The notes under the pieces are model-generated. The model had not been told where the DNA came from, did no database searches, and worked only from the letters and a program-made list of their open reading frames with translations. A stretch of 35,427 bases of DNA from Candidatus Atribacteria bacterium (GTDB lineage Bacteria; Atribacterota; Phoenicimicrobiia; Phoenicimicrobiales; Stramentimicrobiaceae): positions 1 through 35,427 of the forward strand of contig JAFGSC010000320.1 of NCBI GenBank assembly GCA_016934875.1, given 5' to 3'. This document shows, one piece after another, positions 7,524 through 17,258 of the stretch (position 1 is the first letter of the stretch; each line of letters starts with the position of its first letter). A program made the position numbers and the translations under genes.

Positions 7524-8792
7524 TTAAAACGAATATGGATTAAAAGTTTGCAAAAGCATATTTTCACCCTTTTCATCCTCAACTTTAATCGTTGCATTGA
7601 TTTCTTCGATCACTCTTGCCAACTGACTTTTGGTTTCCGCTTTAATAAATATTGTACTTACTAACTGGTCAGAAGTGCCGATTTGAGTGATGGTATTGCC
7701 CTCATCATGACGATGAGTTATATCAAATACTTCTGTAAGTCTAATGATTTTATTAAACCCTTTAATTTTCGCTATTTTCCCTTTTCGGGCAATTGTATAA
7801 AGCCTACATGCCCAACTATCAAATTCAGGCCTCTCCAGATCTTTAATGTTTTGCCCTTTCATTTCCCCGGTAAGGGAATGTCTTATCATCATCTCAACAG
7901 TATCAATACCATTTAATTCCTTGATTATTTTATGAGCTTGACTTCCTGCATTTCTAAAACCCATTTCATGAATACATACTCTTCCTTGATGCATAAAAGC
8001 TTGAATAAATAACACACCATTCTTTATCTTCATTGACTTAATCAAGTTTACCACCTTTTGATGGTCGGTATTTTTAAAAGTAGCCAAATGTTTAGAAGGG
8101 AAAATATGTGCTGTCGGAATTGGTGCAAACCCTCTTTGTTCTTTATTGGTATAACGATCAGACATGGCTGATAAACTCACATATCCGTCTTGCATCGTAT
8201 AAAATATCTGAACCTGTTCACCGGTCATGTATTCCTCAACTAGGACTTTTTTCCTTTTAGAAAAACCTAAGGACTCAGGGTATTTCTCTCGAAGCTCTTT
8301 TTCCGTATAACAAATGAATATACCCTTTCCACCAGAAGAATCAGCTGGTTTAACAACTACAGGATATTGAATGTCAGAAATCTCTTTTTCATTGATTTGA
8401 TGACTTAGCTCATATTCTTTAACTACTTGTAGCCTATGTGCAATACAAATTTTTTTGAATTTATCCTTATTAGTCATTATATCAATTTGTTCTGAAGTTG
8501 CATAAAAAGGAAGGTTTAATTTTTCACAGGCCTTCTGGCAATATAGCAGCATCGAATCTATATACGCAGTGAATACACCGTCAACTTTCAACTTCTTTGC
8601 CAGATCTACAATTGCATCAATATCTGTGGTACTAATTAAATAGCTTTCATTAGCAATCTGTTTTGCTGGGGAATCTATCAAATAATCCGTTACGATAACA
8701 TATACACCAAGTTCCTGTGCTCTCTTTACAATATTAGTAGTAAGTCTTATTCCTCCTAGAAGTAATAATTTTTTTCCTTTTAAATCAGACAC
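7524..8792 (-). CDS. ATP-grasp domain protein, copy 1
   Basis: The 422-residue protein has a PreATP-grasp Rossmann-like N-terminus (KKLLLLGG, residues 7-14), an ATP-grasp core with the phosphate loop KPADSSGGKGI (148-158), the adenine-side EEY (186-188), and HEMGFR (275-280) at the second metal site. The enzymes activate a carboxylate as acyl phosphate and join it to an amine, thiol or similar group. The E-x-N metal pair of most relatives reads E-M-G here. Start is GTG with AAAGGTG nine bases upstream. It is a close paralogue of the proteins at 14071 and 24064 and a more distant one of 9099. It lies directly upstream of the dehydratase gene. The substrate is unknown. Confidence 0.88.
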   Translation of the reverse strand: MSDLKGKKLLLLGGIRLTTNIVKRAQELGVYVIVTDYLIDSPAKQIANESYLISTTDIDAIVDLAKKLKVDGVFTAYIDSMLLYCQKACEKLNLPFYATSEQIDIMTNKDKFKKICIAHRLQVVKEYELSHQINEKEISDIQYPVVVKPADSSGGKGIFICYTEKELREKYPESLGFSKRKKVLVEEYMTGEQVQIFYTMQDGYVSLSAMSDRYTNKEQRGFAPIPTAHIFPSKHLATFKNTDHQKVVNLIKSMKIKNGVLFIQAFMHQGRVCIHEMGFRNAGSQAHKIIKELNGIDTVEMMIRHSLTGEMKGQNIKDLERPEFDSWACRLYTIARKGKIAKIKGFNKIIRLTEVFDITHRHDEGNTITQIGTSDQLVSTIFIKAETKSQLARVIEEINATIKVEDEKGENMLLQTFNPYSF

Positions 8793-9098
8793 ATTGCTTC
8801 ACACCTTTCTTACAATTCTTCTTCTGAAGAAATTATGAATGCACATTGAATTTCGCCATTCACTTTTTTCCAATTGTATATTCCCTGTTTTTCATTTGCA
8901 CTGACACAATCTGCTTTGTTTACAAGAAAAAAGCAAAACATAATTTTTTCATTGGAAATCGGTTTAAAATTCTATCTCAGTCTCTTGAAATAGCTGCTCA
9001 ATTAATCCACTGCCAACCCTCCTCCCTCAACTGTAAATAATACTGATTCCCTTTTATCTGAAGAGCTTTTATAAATACCTCTTCCCCTACTTCACTTC
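8793..9098. other. Gap between ATP-grasp copies 1 and 2
   Basis: No complete gene is seen. On the minus strand a stop-free frame of about 33 codons just after the copy 2 stop (9000-9098) includes GEEVFIKALQIKG and ends at TGA. I do not recognise it, and it may be the tail of an eroded gene. The part next to 8792 is the leader of copy 1. Confidence 0.4.
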
Positions 9099-10376
9099 CT
9101 AATCAAATAGCTCATTTGTATCAAACACATCAAGAAGCATGTTGTCACCATTTACAGAGTATACTTTTATAAAACCATGTATCTTATCCATCAATTTTGC
9201 TATTTCTTTTTTCGTTTTAACAGTGGCAAGGACTCTTAATACTACTTGTATTACTGTTCCGATAGCTGATTCAGGTATAACATCTCCCTCGCTATAATTG
9301 AGAATAACATCGATTACTCTCTCTAATGAATTTACCTCATCTACACCCACAATGCTGCCGATCTTCCCTGGTTTCACTAAATATTGGAGATTACATCCCC
9401 ATTCTTGATAATTGGGATTTACTAATGGTTTATTGGATTTTTCATACATTGTTCCCGTTAACGCTTGATTTATCATCATTTCTATTAAATTGATTCCATT
9501 CAGTTTTGAAATAATCTTATGTTCCATGGCAGCTGATAATCGAAAACCCATCTCGTGAAATACAAAATTTCCATTTTCCACAAAAGATTGGATAAACAAA
9601 TATCCATTTTTCAAACCAATAGATTTAAACATTGCTATAACCTTTGAATTCAGAGTTTCTTGATATCTTTTTAAATGTTTAGACGGAAAACTATGAGCAA
9701 CGGGTAGTGGAATCATTCCATCATACATATTTCTAATATACCTATCTGACATAGCACATAGACAAATTTCACCATTTTGAATAATATAATCAATGTTTGC
9801 TTCTTTTGCAGCCATATATCTTTCAACAAGCACTTTTTTACTGGAAGAGAAAGAAAGAGACTTTTCATAATTATTTAGCAATTCATTAGGGCTCTTACAA
9901 ATATGTATTCCCCTACCACCACTACTATCAACTGGTTTTATTAACACTGGATAAGAAATATATTTTATGTCTTGTAATGTAAATGGATAGTTTATTTTAT
10001 AATCTTCTACTACAGGCACATCAAACGTGCGACAAAGTTCTTTGAACCTCATCTTATTATTTAATATGTCCACTTGCTCTTTCGTGGTATAACAAGGTAT
10101 ACCGGCTTTTTCACAAATGGATTGATAATAGGCTGTCAATGATTCAGTAAATAAATTCAACACGCCATCAATTTTTTCCTCTTTTATCAACTTTACTACT
10201 GCCTCCACATCTGTTGCACTGACCATGAAACTCTTATCGGCAATCTTTTTCCCAGGAGATTCTTCTAGATAGTCAGTTACCAAGACATAAATACCCTGCT
10301 TCTTTGCCTGCTTTATAATCTCACAGGAAGGATATGTTCCTCCTAAAATTAACAGTTTTTTTCCTTCTAAATCCAT
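9099..10376 (-). CDS. ATP-grasp domain protein, copy 2 (divergent paralogue)
   Basis: The 425-residue protein has the same domain order as the other three ATP-grasp proteins: KKLLILGG at the N-terminus, KPVDSSGGRGI (147-157), VERYM (near 183), HEMGFR (273-278). It differs clearly in the N-terminal domain and C-terminus (it lacks the FNPYSF ending of the other three), so it is probably a separate subtype. It starts with ATG and a GGGAG eight bases upstream. It lies 279 bases downstream of a TAXI permease gene on the same strand and may be the last gene of that transcription unit. Sequence of this type is common in capsule and polysaccharide loci, but the acceptor substrate cannot be read from sequence. 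Confidence 0.87.
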   Translation of the reverse strand: MDLEGKKLLILGGTYPSCEIIKQAKKQGIYVLVTDYLEESPGKKIADKSFMVSATDVEAVVKLIKEEKIDGVLNLFTESLTAYYQSICEKAGIPCYTTKEQVDILNNKMRFKELCRTFDVPVVEDYKINYPFTLQDIKYISYPVLIKPVDSSGGRGIHICKSPNELLNNYEKSLSFSSSKKVLVERYMAAKEANIDYIIQNGEICLCAMSDRYIRNMYDGMIPLPVAHSFPSKHLKRYQETLNSKVIAMFKSIGLKNGYLFIQSFVENGNFVFHEMGFRLSAAMEHKIISKLNGINLIEMMINQALTGTMYEKSNKPLVNPNYQEWGCNLQYLVKPGKIGSIVGVDEVNSLERVIDVILNYSEGDVIPESAIGTVIQVVLRVLATVKTKKEIAKLMDKIHGFIKVYSVNGDNMLLDVFDTNELFD

Positions 10377-10655
10377 CTATATTTCTCCCTACCTAACTGC
10401 TGTTCTATTGAACGGCAACAGCAATTATTAATTATTGAGAAAGTAATCAATTAATAATAATGCTCTTGATCTACTGTTATCCTCAGTAAATTAAGGATAT
10501 AGTCCATGCCTTCTAAACTGTTCTTTGATCAAAGGGCAAAGGCAATATATTGGCAATACTAAGACTCAATCTTATGACCTACATTATTTCATGTCTTTTA
10601 GGCCAAAGAGTATGGATATAAAAAACTTAATTATTTTTGGATATTTTTTCCAAAA

Positions 10656-12611
10656 TTATCTCAAGATGCTCCAATCCTTTTCTTTATATTTATATATTTT
10701 ATATTTTTGAGTAACATAAATTAGTAGTAGTATTATTATGCCAAAAATATCTGTAGTGTACTCTCCACCAATCAATAAGATAGCCCCAATGAAACTTAGA
10801 ACCCGTCCAATTATACCGACCTTCATCAAAGCAAATCCTTCCATACTTATTCCTAATAATATTACACCGATACATGCGGAAACAATTGATGTAAGGATTT
10901 TAAAAGGTGAGCCCACCATGATTAAAGAGGGATTATATATAAACATAAAGGGTATAATAAACCCTATTAATCCAATTTTAACAGCTTCATAAGAAGTTTT
11001 AAACATATCAGCATTTGCAATGCCAGCTGCAGCATAAGAAGAAATTGCCACAGGTGGAGTAATGTAAGAAATAACGGCAAAGTAAAACACAAAAAGATTA
11101 GCTGCCATTGGCAGAATACCACTTTTAACCAGAACTGGGACTACCAGAATAGAAGGGACAATATATGCAACACTTGCGGTCACGCCCATTCCTAAGATTA
11201 AAGAAGTGATCATTGTTAGACCCAAAATTAAGATTGTGTTTTCATTAGCAAAAGAAATAATGATATTAGAAATACGTAAAGATAAACCAGTTATAAGAAC
11301 GACATTCATGATTATTCCTGCCATGGCTACAGCTGCAGATAAACTAACTGCTATTTTCGCACTTTTCAATATACAATTCAATAAATTATTAATGATAATG
11401 CTTTTTTCTTCTTTTAAATTTTTTAATATATAAATAATCAACATCGTTATTATAGCCCAAAAAGCACTAATCTGTGGACTCATTCTTTTAAATAATAAAA
11501 AATATATTAATACTAACATGGGCAAAAACAAGTACCCTTCACTTTTCAAAGTAATAAAAAATTTTGGAACACCAGAACTTTCCAAGCCCTTTATACCTAA
11601 CTTGTTTGCTCTTAAATGAATTATCCAAAATACTGAGAAAAAATAAAGAATTGCCGGTATCAGGGCTGCCTTAACTACATCAAAATAGCTTACATTCATT
11701 AGTTCTGCCATGATAAAGGCAACTGCACCCATTACTGGTGGCATAATAACTCCACCCGTTGAAGCAACTGCCTCCACAGCCCCGGCAAAATGCGGAGAAA
11801 AGCCAAGTTTTTTCATCATGGGAATCGTAAAAGAACCTGTGGTTACTATGTTGGCAACTGAACTCCCAGAGATAGAACCGAAAAATCCACTCGCTATTAC
11901 AGCTATTTTTGCCGGTCCGCCACTTGATTTTCCGGCTAGTGACTTAGCACTTTTTATAATCAATTCGCCACAGCCAGAAACTACACTTAATGTTCCTAAA
12001 AAAATAAAGAGATAAATATATTTAGAAGTTACAATCATAGGTAGTCCCCAAATTCCCTGAGTTGTTGTGTATAAAGAACTAGCTAGATATTTAATATTAA
12101 TGCCACTGTGCCTTATTGGTCCGGGTATTACCTTACCAAATATGGCATAAAGTAAAAAGAAAACAGTAATTATTGGAAGAATCGGCCCAAAGGTTCTTCT
12201 TCCTAACTCCATAAAGATAAAAACTAGAACATAGGCCATAATAGTTTCTAATAATGTAATATATCCATAACGCAACAAAATACTATCATGAAAAATAATT
12301 ATATAGAGTGGCAGACAAATACCAATTATTGTTAGAGCATTATCAAAAGTAAGACATTTCCCCTTAGGCCTCCTCTCTTTAGAAAAGGGAAAAAGAATAA
12401 ATCCTATGGAGAGAATAAATGTTGCATAAAAACTAACTTGTTTTAAGGGATCCAATATGCCAAAATAAGCTATATACATTTCGAATAAGAATAGCGCAAG
12501 ACTTGTAGCTAATAGATATATTTTTGTAGGTGTTCTAAAATCACCCCTAAAAATAACTCTTGCGTTTTCTTTTATTGAGTCAATCTTTTCTTCTTTTTTT
12601 ATTATATTCAT
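10656..12611 (-). CDS. TAXI-type TRAP transporter, fused permease (second system)
   Basis: The 651-residue polytopic membrane protein is homologous to the permease at 3048-5036. It has the same small-subunit-like N-terminal part and DctM-like core. Matching loops include ASGFFGSISGSSVANIVTTG, AVEAVASTGGVIMPPVMG and the second-half LGMGVTASVAYIVP with ITPPVAISSYAAAG. It would catalyse Na+-driven import of the solute delivered by the binding protein encoded upstream at 12953-13924. The ATG is preceded by GGGA at short spacing, so initiation may be weak. Between binding protein and permease there are 341 bases, unusually long for a TAXI pair. Confidence 0.92.
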   Translation of the reverse strand: MNIIKKEEKIDSIKENARVIFRGDFRTPTKIYLLATSLALFLFEMYIAYFGILDPLKQVSFYATFILSIGFILFPFSKERRPKGKCLTFDNALTIIGICLPLYIIIFHDSILLRYGYITLLETIMAYVLVFIFMELGRRTFGPILPIITVFFLLYAIFGKVIPGPIRHSGINIKYLASSLYTTTQGIWGLPMIVTSKYIYLFIFLGTLSVVSGCGELIIKSAKSLAGKSSGGPAKIAVIASGFFGSISGSSVANIVTTGSFTIPMMKKLGFSPHFAGAVEAVASTGGVIMPPVMGAVAFIMAELMNVSYFDVVKAALIPAILYFFSVFWIIHLRANKLGIKGLESSGVPKFFITLKSEGYLFLPMLVLIYFLLFKRMSPQISAFWAIITMLIIYILKNLKEEKSIIINNLLNCILKSAKIAVSLSAAVAMAGIIMNVVLITGLSLRISNIIISFANENTILILGLTMITSLILGMGVTASVAYIVPSILVVPVLVKSGILPMAANLFVFYFAVISYITPPVAISSYAAAGIANADMFKTSYEAVKIGLIGFIIPFMFIYNPSLIMVGSPFKILTSIVSACIGVILLGISMEGFALMKVGIIGRVLSFIGAILLIGGEYTTDIFGIIILLLIYVTQKYKIYKYKEKDWSILR

Positions 12612-12952
12612 AATCCCTACATAATTTATAATCTTGATATAGTATTCTATTAATTAAAAGAACTGTAAGTAATCCATCTAATAATTTAATTTATTAATTA
12701 CTTCCATTAGTTCTTTCATATAGATAAATTGATATAGTAATCATAATTTAATTATTCTCTGGGGAAGGCTCCACTTTATTGAATATGTAATGAAAGCCCA
12801 GGCTTCTATTCTATATAATTTCATAATAATAAGGAAAGGATATATGAATAATATCATATAATATATGCTCATATCTTATATCTTTGAATGTAGCCATCTG
12901 TTTATATTTACAAAAAATTCAATCAGGGCATTTGCTGAAATGTTCAATTAAA
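12612..12952. other. Gap between TAXI binding protein and permease genes
   Basis: No gene is seen in this very AT-rich stretch. On the minus strand a few in-frame codons (AWAFITYSIKW) near 12780 look protein-like but are too short to assign. No good terminator is visible, so read-through from the binding-protein gene to the permease gene is possible. Confidence 0.4.
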
Positions 12953-13924
12953 TTACTGGATTAACCCTTTTTCCATAAAAAATTTCTCTGAACCTCTATG
13001 CAGTGGTACAACAATTGATCTGATTCCATCTTCAATAGAAAGACCTTTCTCTGGCGGGTACATTTCTGCTATTTCATTCAGATGGTTAAAAAATGTTTTC
13101 GTTAAATTATAAGCTAAATCTTCATCAAAAGAAGCATCACAGGCAATAAAAGGAATAGTTCCAATACTATTAATGTCCTCAGCCAGATTATAAGAATCTT
13201 TCGTTATAGTAAATCCCACGTAATAAGGGTATTTTTCGACTATTTTTTTTACATATTCATTAGTTAAAGGCACAATAGTAAAACCACTTGCCAATAAATC
13301 CATTATAACTGCCGAACCGAGATTCACCCAAAAAATTCCTGCATCGACACGTCCATCCTTAAGTGCCTCGGCTCTGTCCATCCTGCCACCACGAAAGAAA
13401 CTCATGTCCCCCTCTTTGAGTCCATAAATATCAAACAAAGCTTCTGCAATAATATTAAGAGAGGCACCTCCTAAAGGTCCTATACCAACTCTTTTACCTC
13501 TTAAATCCAAGGGAGTTTTTATAAGTGAATCTTCAGAAACTATTAAATATAAAGGACCTCCCATGAAATTATACAATGTTCTCATTCCTCTATAAGCTTT
13601 ACCTTCAAAATCTCCAATTCCTTCATATTTTAAATATCCTATATCAGCGGTTAAGAATGCTATTTCTGCCATTTTTTGCTCTAATAACATTAAATTATGT
13701 GGAGTTCCTGCTGAAGTTTGAACAGTTACAGTTATTCCTGGGAGATATTTTTCCCAGATAGCACCTATGGCTCCTCCAAATGGATACCAACCACCCCCTT
13801 GAGAAGAAGTGCTGATAGTGATAAACACATCCTTATAAGGTTGTTCTTCTGAAGTTGCAAATGCATTTTCAGCAAAGGTAAATAGAACCAAAGTCAAAAG
13901 GAATAATAATAAAAATCTTTTCAT
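12953..13924 (-). CDS. TAXI-family TRAP transporter solute-binding protein (second system)
   Basis: The protein has 323 residues with a signal peptide of about 23 residues (MKRFLLLFLLTLVLFTFAEN). The TAXI motif ISTSSQGGGWYPFGGAIG (residues 33-50) is followed by VTVQTSAGTPHNLMLLEQ and RVGIGPLGGASL, the ligand-site turns. It differs from the binding protein at 5126 (it lacks the GTYF form of the first motif), so the ligand is probably different. The start ATG has GGAGG eight bases upstream. It sits between ATP-grasp copy 3 upstream (146 bases) and its permease downstream. Confidence 0.92.
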   Translation of the reverse strand: MKRFLLLFLLTLVLFTFAENAFATSEEQPYKDVFITISTSSQGGGWYPFGGAIGAIWEKYLPGITVTVQTSAGTPHNLMLLEQKMAEIAFLTADIGYLKYEGIGDFEGKAYRGMRTLYNFMGGPLYLIVSEDSLIKTPLDLRGKRVGIGPLGGASLNIIAEALFDIYGLKEGDMSFFRGGRMDRAEALKDGRVDAGIFWVNLGSAVIMDLLASGFTIVPLTNEYVKKIVEKYPYYVGFTITKDSYNLAEDINSIGTIPFIACDASFDEDLAYNLTKTFFNHLNEIAEMYPPEKGLSIEDGIRSIVVPLHRGSEKFFMEKGLIQ

Positions 13925-14070
13925 AATAAAATCCTCCGTATATTAAATTTATTTTTATCGATATTGTACAAGCTTAAATATTTCTATACAGCATTTTCAA
14001 AAGAAATAAACTTATAAAAGTTGAATCATTCAATTTTCAAATTTCGTTTCTACCTATTTATAAGATAATT

Positions 14071-15339
14071 TTAGAATGAATAGGGATTAAAAGAATCCAA
14101 AAGCATATTTTTGCCCTTTTCATCCTCAACTTCAATCGTTGTATTGATCTCTTCTATGAGTCTTGCCAGCTCGTTTTTAGTATTCGCCTTAATAAATATC
14201 TTACTCATACACTGGTCAAGTGTTCCTATTTGAGTAATCGCACCTCCCTCTTTATGCCTATGATATATACCAAATATTTCTGGAAAAGCAGCGATTTTAT
14301 CAAACCCTTTCATTTTCGCTATCTTTCCTTTTCGGGCAACTTGGAAAAGAATACATGCCCACCTATCAAATTCAGGTATATCCAGCTCTTTGATTGAATA
14401 TCCTTTCATCTCCCCTGTAAGAGCATGTCTGATCATCATCTCCACCGTATCAATCCTATTCATTTCCTTAATGATTTTATGAACCAGAACTCCTATAAAT
14501 CTGAAACCTGCTTCATGAATACATACTCTCTCCTGATGTATGAAAGCTTCAATAAATAGCACACCATTTTTGATGTTTAGTAACTTACATAAATTAACTA
14601 CCTTTTTATGGTCGGTATTCTTAAAAGTAGTCAGGTGTTTTGAAGGAAAAATAAGTGCTGTAGGAATTTTTATGAATCCTCTTTGTTCTTTAGTTGAATA
14701 GCGGTCACACATAGCCGATAAGCTCACATAGCCGTCTTGTATTGTATAAAATAATAAAACCTGTTCCCCGGACATATACTCCTCAAACAGCACTTTTTTT
14801 CTTTTCGAAAAACCCAAGGACTCCGGGAATCTCTCTCGAAGCTCTTTCTCCGTCTCACAAATGAATATACCCTTACCAGCTCCAGAATCAACTGGCTTAA
14901 TCACGACAGGATAGTGAATAGAAAGAATCCTTCCAGTAGCATCCCAATCAGTTAGCTCATATTCTTTCACTACCTGTAGTCCAAGTTCAGCACAAACTTT
15001 TTTGAATTTATCCTTGTTGGTCATAATGTTAATCTGTTCTGCTGTAGCATAAAAGGGAAAGTGTAATTGATCACAGACTTGCTGACAATATATCAGCATC
15101 GAATCCAGATAGGCCGTGAATACACCGTCAACTTTTAACCTCTTTGCCAGCTCTACAACTGCAGCTACATCTGTGGTACTGATTAAATAGCTTTCATCAG
15201 CAATCTGTTTTGCCGGAGAATCTACTAAATAATCCGCTACGATAACATGCACACCCAGTTCCTGTGCTCTCTTTACATAATCAATAGTATGCATGATACC
15301 TCCCAGCAATAATAATTTTTTTCCTTTTAAATCAGACAT
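14071..15339 (-). CDS. ATP-grasp domain protein, copy 3
   Basis: The 422-residue protein is closely similar to copies 1 and 4 throughout, including the start (SDLKGKKLLLLGG) and the FNPYSF end. The phosphate loop KPVDSGAGKGI replaces the SSGGKG or SGGGKG of its sisters with SGAGKG. The second metal site reads HEAGFR, again without the usual Asn. A start 21 bases further upstream is possible; the chosen ATG matches the paralogue start and has GGGG six bases upstream. It lies at the downstream edge of the broken rfbAB genes and upstream of the second TAXI system, so it could belong to either unit. Confidence 0.88.
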   Translation of the reverse strand: MSDLKGKKLLLLGGIMHTIDYVKRAQELGVHVIVADYLVDSPAKQIADESYLISTTDVAAVVELAKRLKVDGVFTAYLDSMLIYCQQVCDQLHFPFYATAEQINIMTNKDKFKKVCAELGLQVVKEYELTDWDATGRILSIHYPVVIKPVDSGAGKGIFICETEKELRERFPESLGFSKRKKVLFEEYMSGEQVLLFYTIQDGYVSLSAMCDRYSTKEQRGFIKIPTALIFPSKHLTTFKNTDHKKVVNLCKLLNIKNGVLFIEAFIHQERVCIHEAGFRFIGVLVHKIIKEMNRIDTVEMMIRHALTGEMKGYSIKELDIPEFDRWACILFQVARKGKIAKMKGFDKIAAFPEIFGIYHRHKEGGAITQIGTLDQCMSKIFIKANTKNELARLIEEINTTIEVEDEKGKNMLLDSFNPYSF

Positions 15340-15434
15340 ATTACCCCATACCTCAATCATTATTTTGTATTTTCAGAAATGTTAATTCATCGCATATCAA
15401 CTCTAAATATTTCTCGTAATAGTATATTCTCTAT

Positions 15435-16426
15435 TCACACCGTATTGTTCAAGTACCATTTAATAGTTTCCTTCATCCCCTGCTCAAAGGTGTAAGCAGG
15501 TTCCCAATCTAAATGAGCTGTTATTTTCGTATTATCAATGGCATATCTTCTGTCATGCCCAGATCTATCTTTTACATATTTAATCAATTCCTCCGACTTA
15601 CAAAGCGTTTCTATAATTACTTTGACTATCTCAATATTAGCCTTCTCGTTATTACCTCCAATGTTGTAAATCTCTCCATCCACAACACTATGTAAAACTA
15701 TATCAATGGCAGAACAGTGACCAGATACATGCAGCCAATCTCTAACCTGCATCCCATCGCCATAGACAGGCAAATTTTTCTCTTTCAAACAGCTAACTAT
15801 CATAAGTGATATCTGTTTTTCAGGAAATTGATACGGACCGTAAAAATTACTACAACGTGTAATGTTAACCGGTATACCAAAGGTCTCTTGATAAGCCCTA
15901 ACAATCATATCCGCACTTGCTTATGATGCAGATATGGGCTGTTGGGAAGTAATGGCATCGTCTCTATAAACATACCCGTTGCGCCTAAAGCTCCTTATAC
16001 CTCATCGGTTGACACCTGCAGGAATTTAACTCCTAGTTTATACTCTTTGTAGTATTTATCGTCAAGATTAAGTTTCCAATGTTTTTTAGCCATATCAAGT
16101 AATACCTGAGTACCGATGATGTTCGTTGTCAGAAACACCTCTGGTTCTTCAATACTTCTATCTATGTGGGATTCCGCTGCAAAGTTCACCACAATATTAA
16201 TATCATATGATATAAATATCTCATCCATCTTTGCTCTATCCCTGATGTCCGCTTTGATAAAAATATAGTTTTGGTTATCCGATATATCTTTTAGGTTTTC
16301 CAGATTACCTGCGTATGTCAACACGTCCACATTTATGATTTTATGGTCCGAATGCCTGTCCAATATCATTTTGACAAAATTACTACCTATAAATCCGGCA
16401 CCGCCTGTGATAAGAATGTTTTTCAT
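15435..16426 (-). pseudogene. rfbB: dTDP-glucose 4,6-dehydratase, broken
   Basis: RfbB converts dTDP-glucose to dTDP-4-keto-6-deoxyglucose. The N-terminal part (Rossmann motif TGGAGFIGSNF, then AESHIDRSI) reads from an ATG at 16426 with AAGGA upstream, through QVSTDEV, to a TAA at 15995-15997 where family members have Tyr. The frame then continues as GALGATGMF. A one-base deletion near 15932 and a second TAA at 15921-15923 fall in the catalytic YSASK motif. The remaining C-terminal half (MIVRAYQETFGIPVNITRCSNFYGPYQFP and on) is open to 15435. Two stops and a frameshift at the active site make it non-functional. Confidence 0.9.
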
Positions 16427-16461
16427 TTTTGCATTCCTTTTTCTTTCCAATTTGTGAGTTT

Positions 16462-17218
16462 TTATTCATTTATTAAAGACAAAATATATTTCCAATAATC
16501 CGTCATCTTTAGGCTTTCACCAATTGCTATTAACTTCTCGCTATTAATAAAGCCTCTGCGCCATGCAATTTCCTCTAAGCACGATATGTAGAACCCCTGC
16601 CTTGACTGCAGCACACTGCCTCAATATACTCAGCAGATTTGAGCATACCCTCTGGTGTTCCAATATTGAGCCAAGCCATGCCACGTCCGAGCAAAATTAC
16701 GTTAAGTTCTCCCTTCTCTAAATATGCGTTATTGACAGCAGTAATTTCCATCTCTCCACGAGCAGATAGCTTGATGTTCTTCGCTATCTTGACAACTTGA
16801 TTATCATAGAAATAAAGTCCTGGAACTGCGTAGTTTAATTTTGGGTCCTGTGGTTTCTCTTCAATTGAGATTGCTTTATAATTTTGATTGAATTCCACTA
16901 CCCCAAAGGAACGTGAATCTTTCACCGGATATCCGAATGATAACTGCCCCTTTTTCCAGTTCTTTCGCACGATTAAGCACTCTTGTTAAATCTTGCCCAT
17001 AAAAAACATTATCACCAAGTATTAAGCATACACTATCATCACCGATGTATGCTTCTTCCAAAATAAATGCATCAGCAATTCCCCTAGGAGTTTCCTGTAC
17101 CTTGTAAGAAAATTCAAACCCGAGTCTAGAACCATCTCCAACAGTTGTTCATAAACTGGGGTATCTTCTGGGGTTAAAATCATGTTACTTTTCCTCCTGC
17201 TAAAATTATACCTTTCAT
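16462..17218 (-). pseudogene. rfbA: Glucose-1-phosphate thymidylyltransferase, broken
   Basis: RfbA makes dTDP-glucose. From the ATG at 17218 (GGAGG seven bases upstream) the normal start MKGIILAGGK is read. It then joins, at about 17185, to ILTPEDTPVYEQLL, so roughly 50 residues with most of the nucleotide-binding loop are deleted. A base is lost near 17139; beyond it the frame gives GDGSRLGFEFSYKVQ and LGDNVFYGQDL. An extra base near 16937 shifts frame before FGYPVKDSRSFGVVEFN. A third shift near 16600 precedes GFYISCLEEIAWRRGFI and the stop at 16462. The gene is beyond repair by a single event. Confidence 0.9.
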
Positions 17219-17258
17219 ATCATAGCCTCCAATCTTTTATCTTCGCCGGTAGCATACA

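Noticed and set aside
10424..10458. AT-rich inverted repeat (ATTATTAATT arms) between the TAXI permease and ATP-grasp copy 2
   Set aside because: Only A/T pairs in a very AT-rich gap; expected by chance and too weak for a terminator.
11710..12015. A 101-codon plus-strand frame opposite the second TAXI permease
   Set aside because: Its Ile/Pro/Ala-rich content mirrors membrane-protein codons on the other strand, and it has no translation signal.
15906..15997. Possible stop-codon reassignment or recoding in rfbB
   Set aside because: TAA and TAG end many normal genes here, and the rfbB stops are accompanied by frameshifts, so decay explains them.
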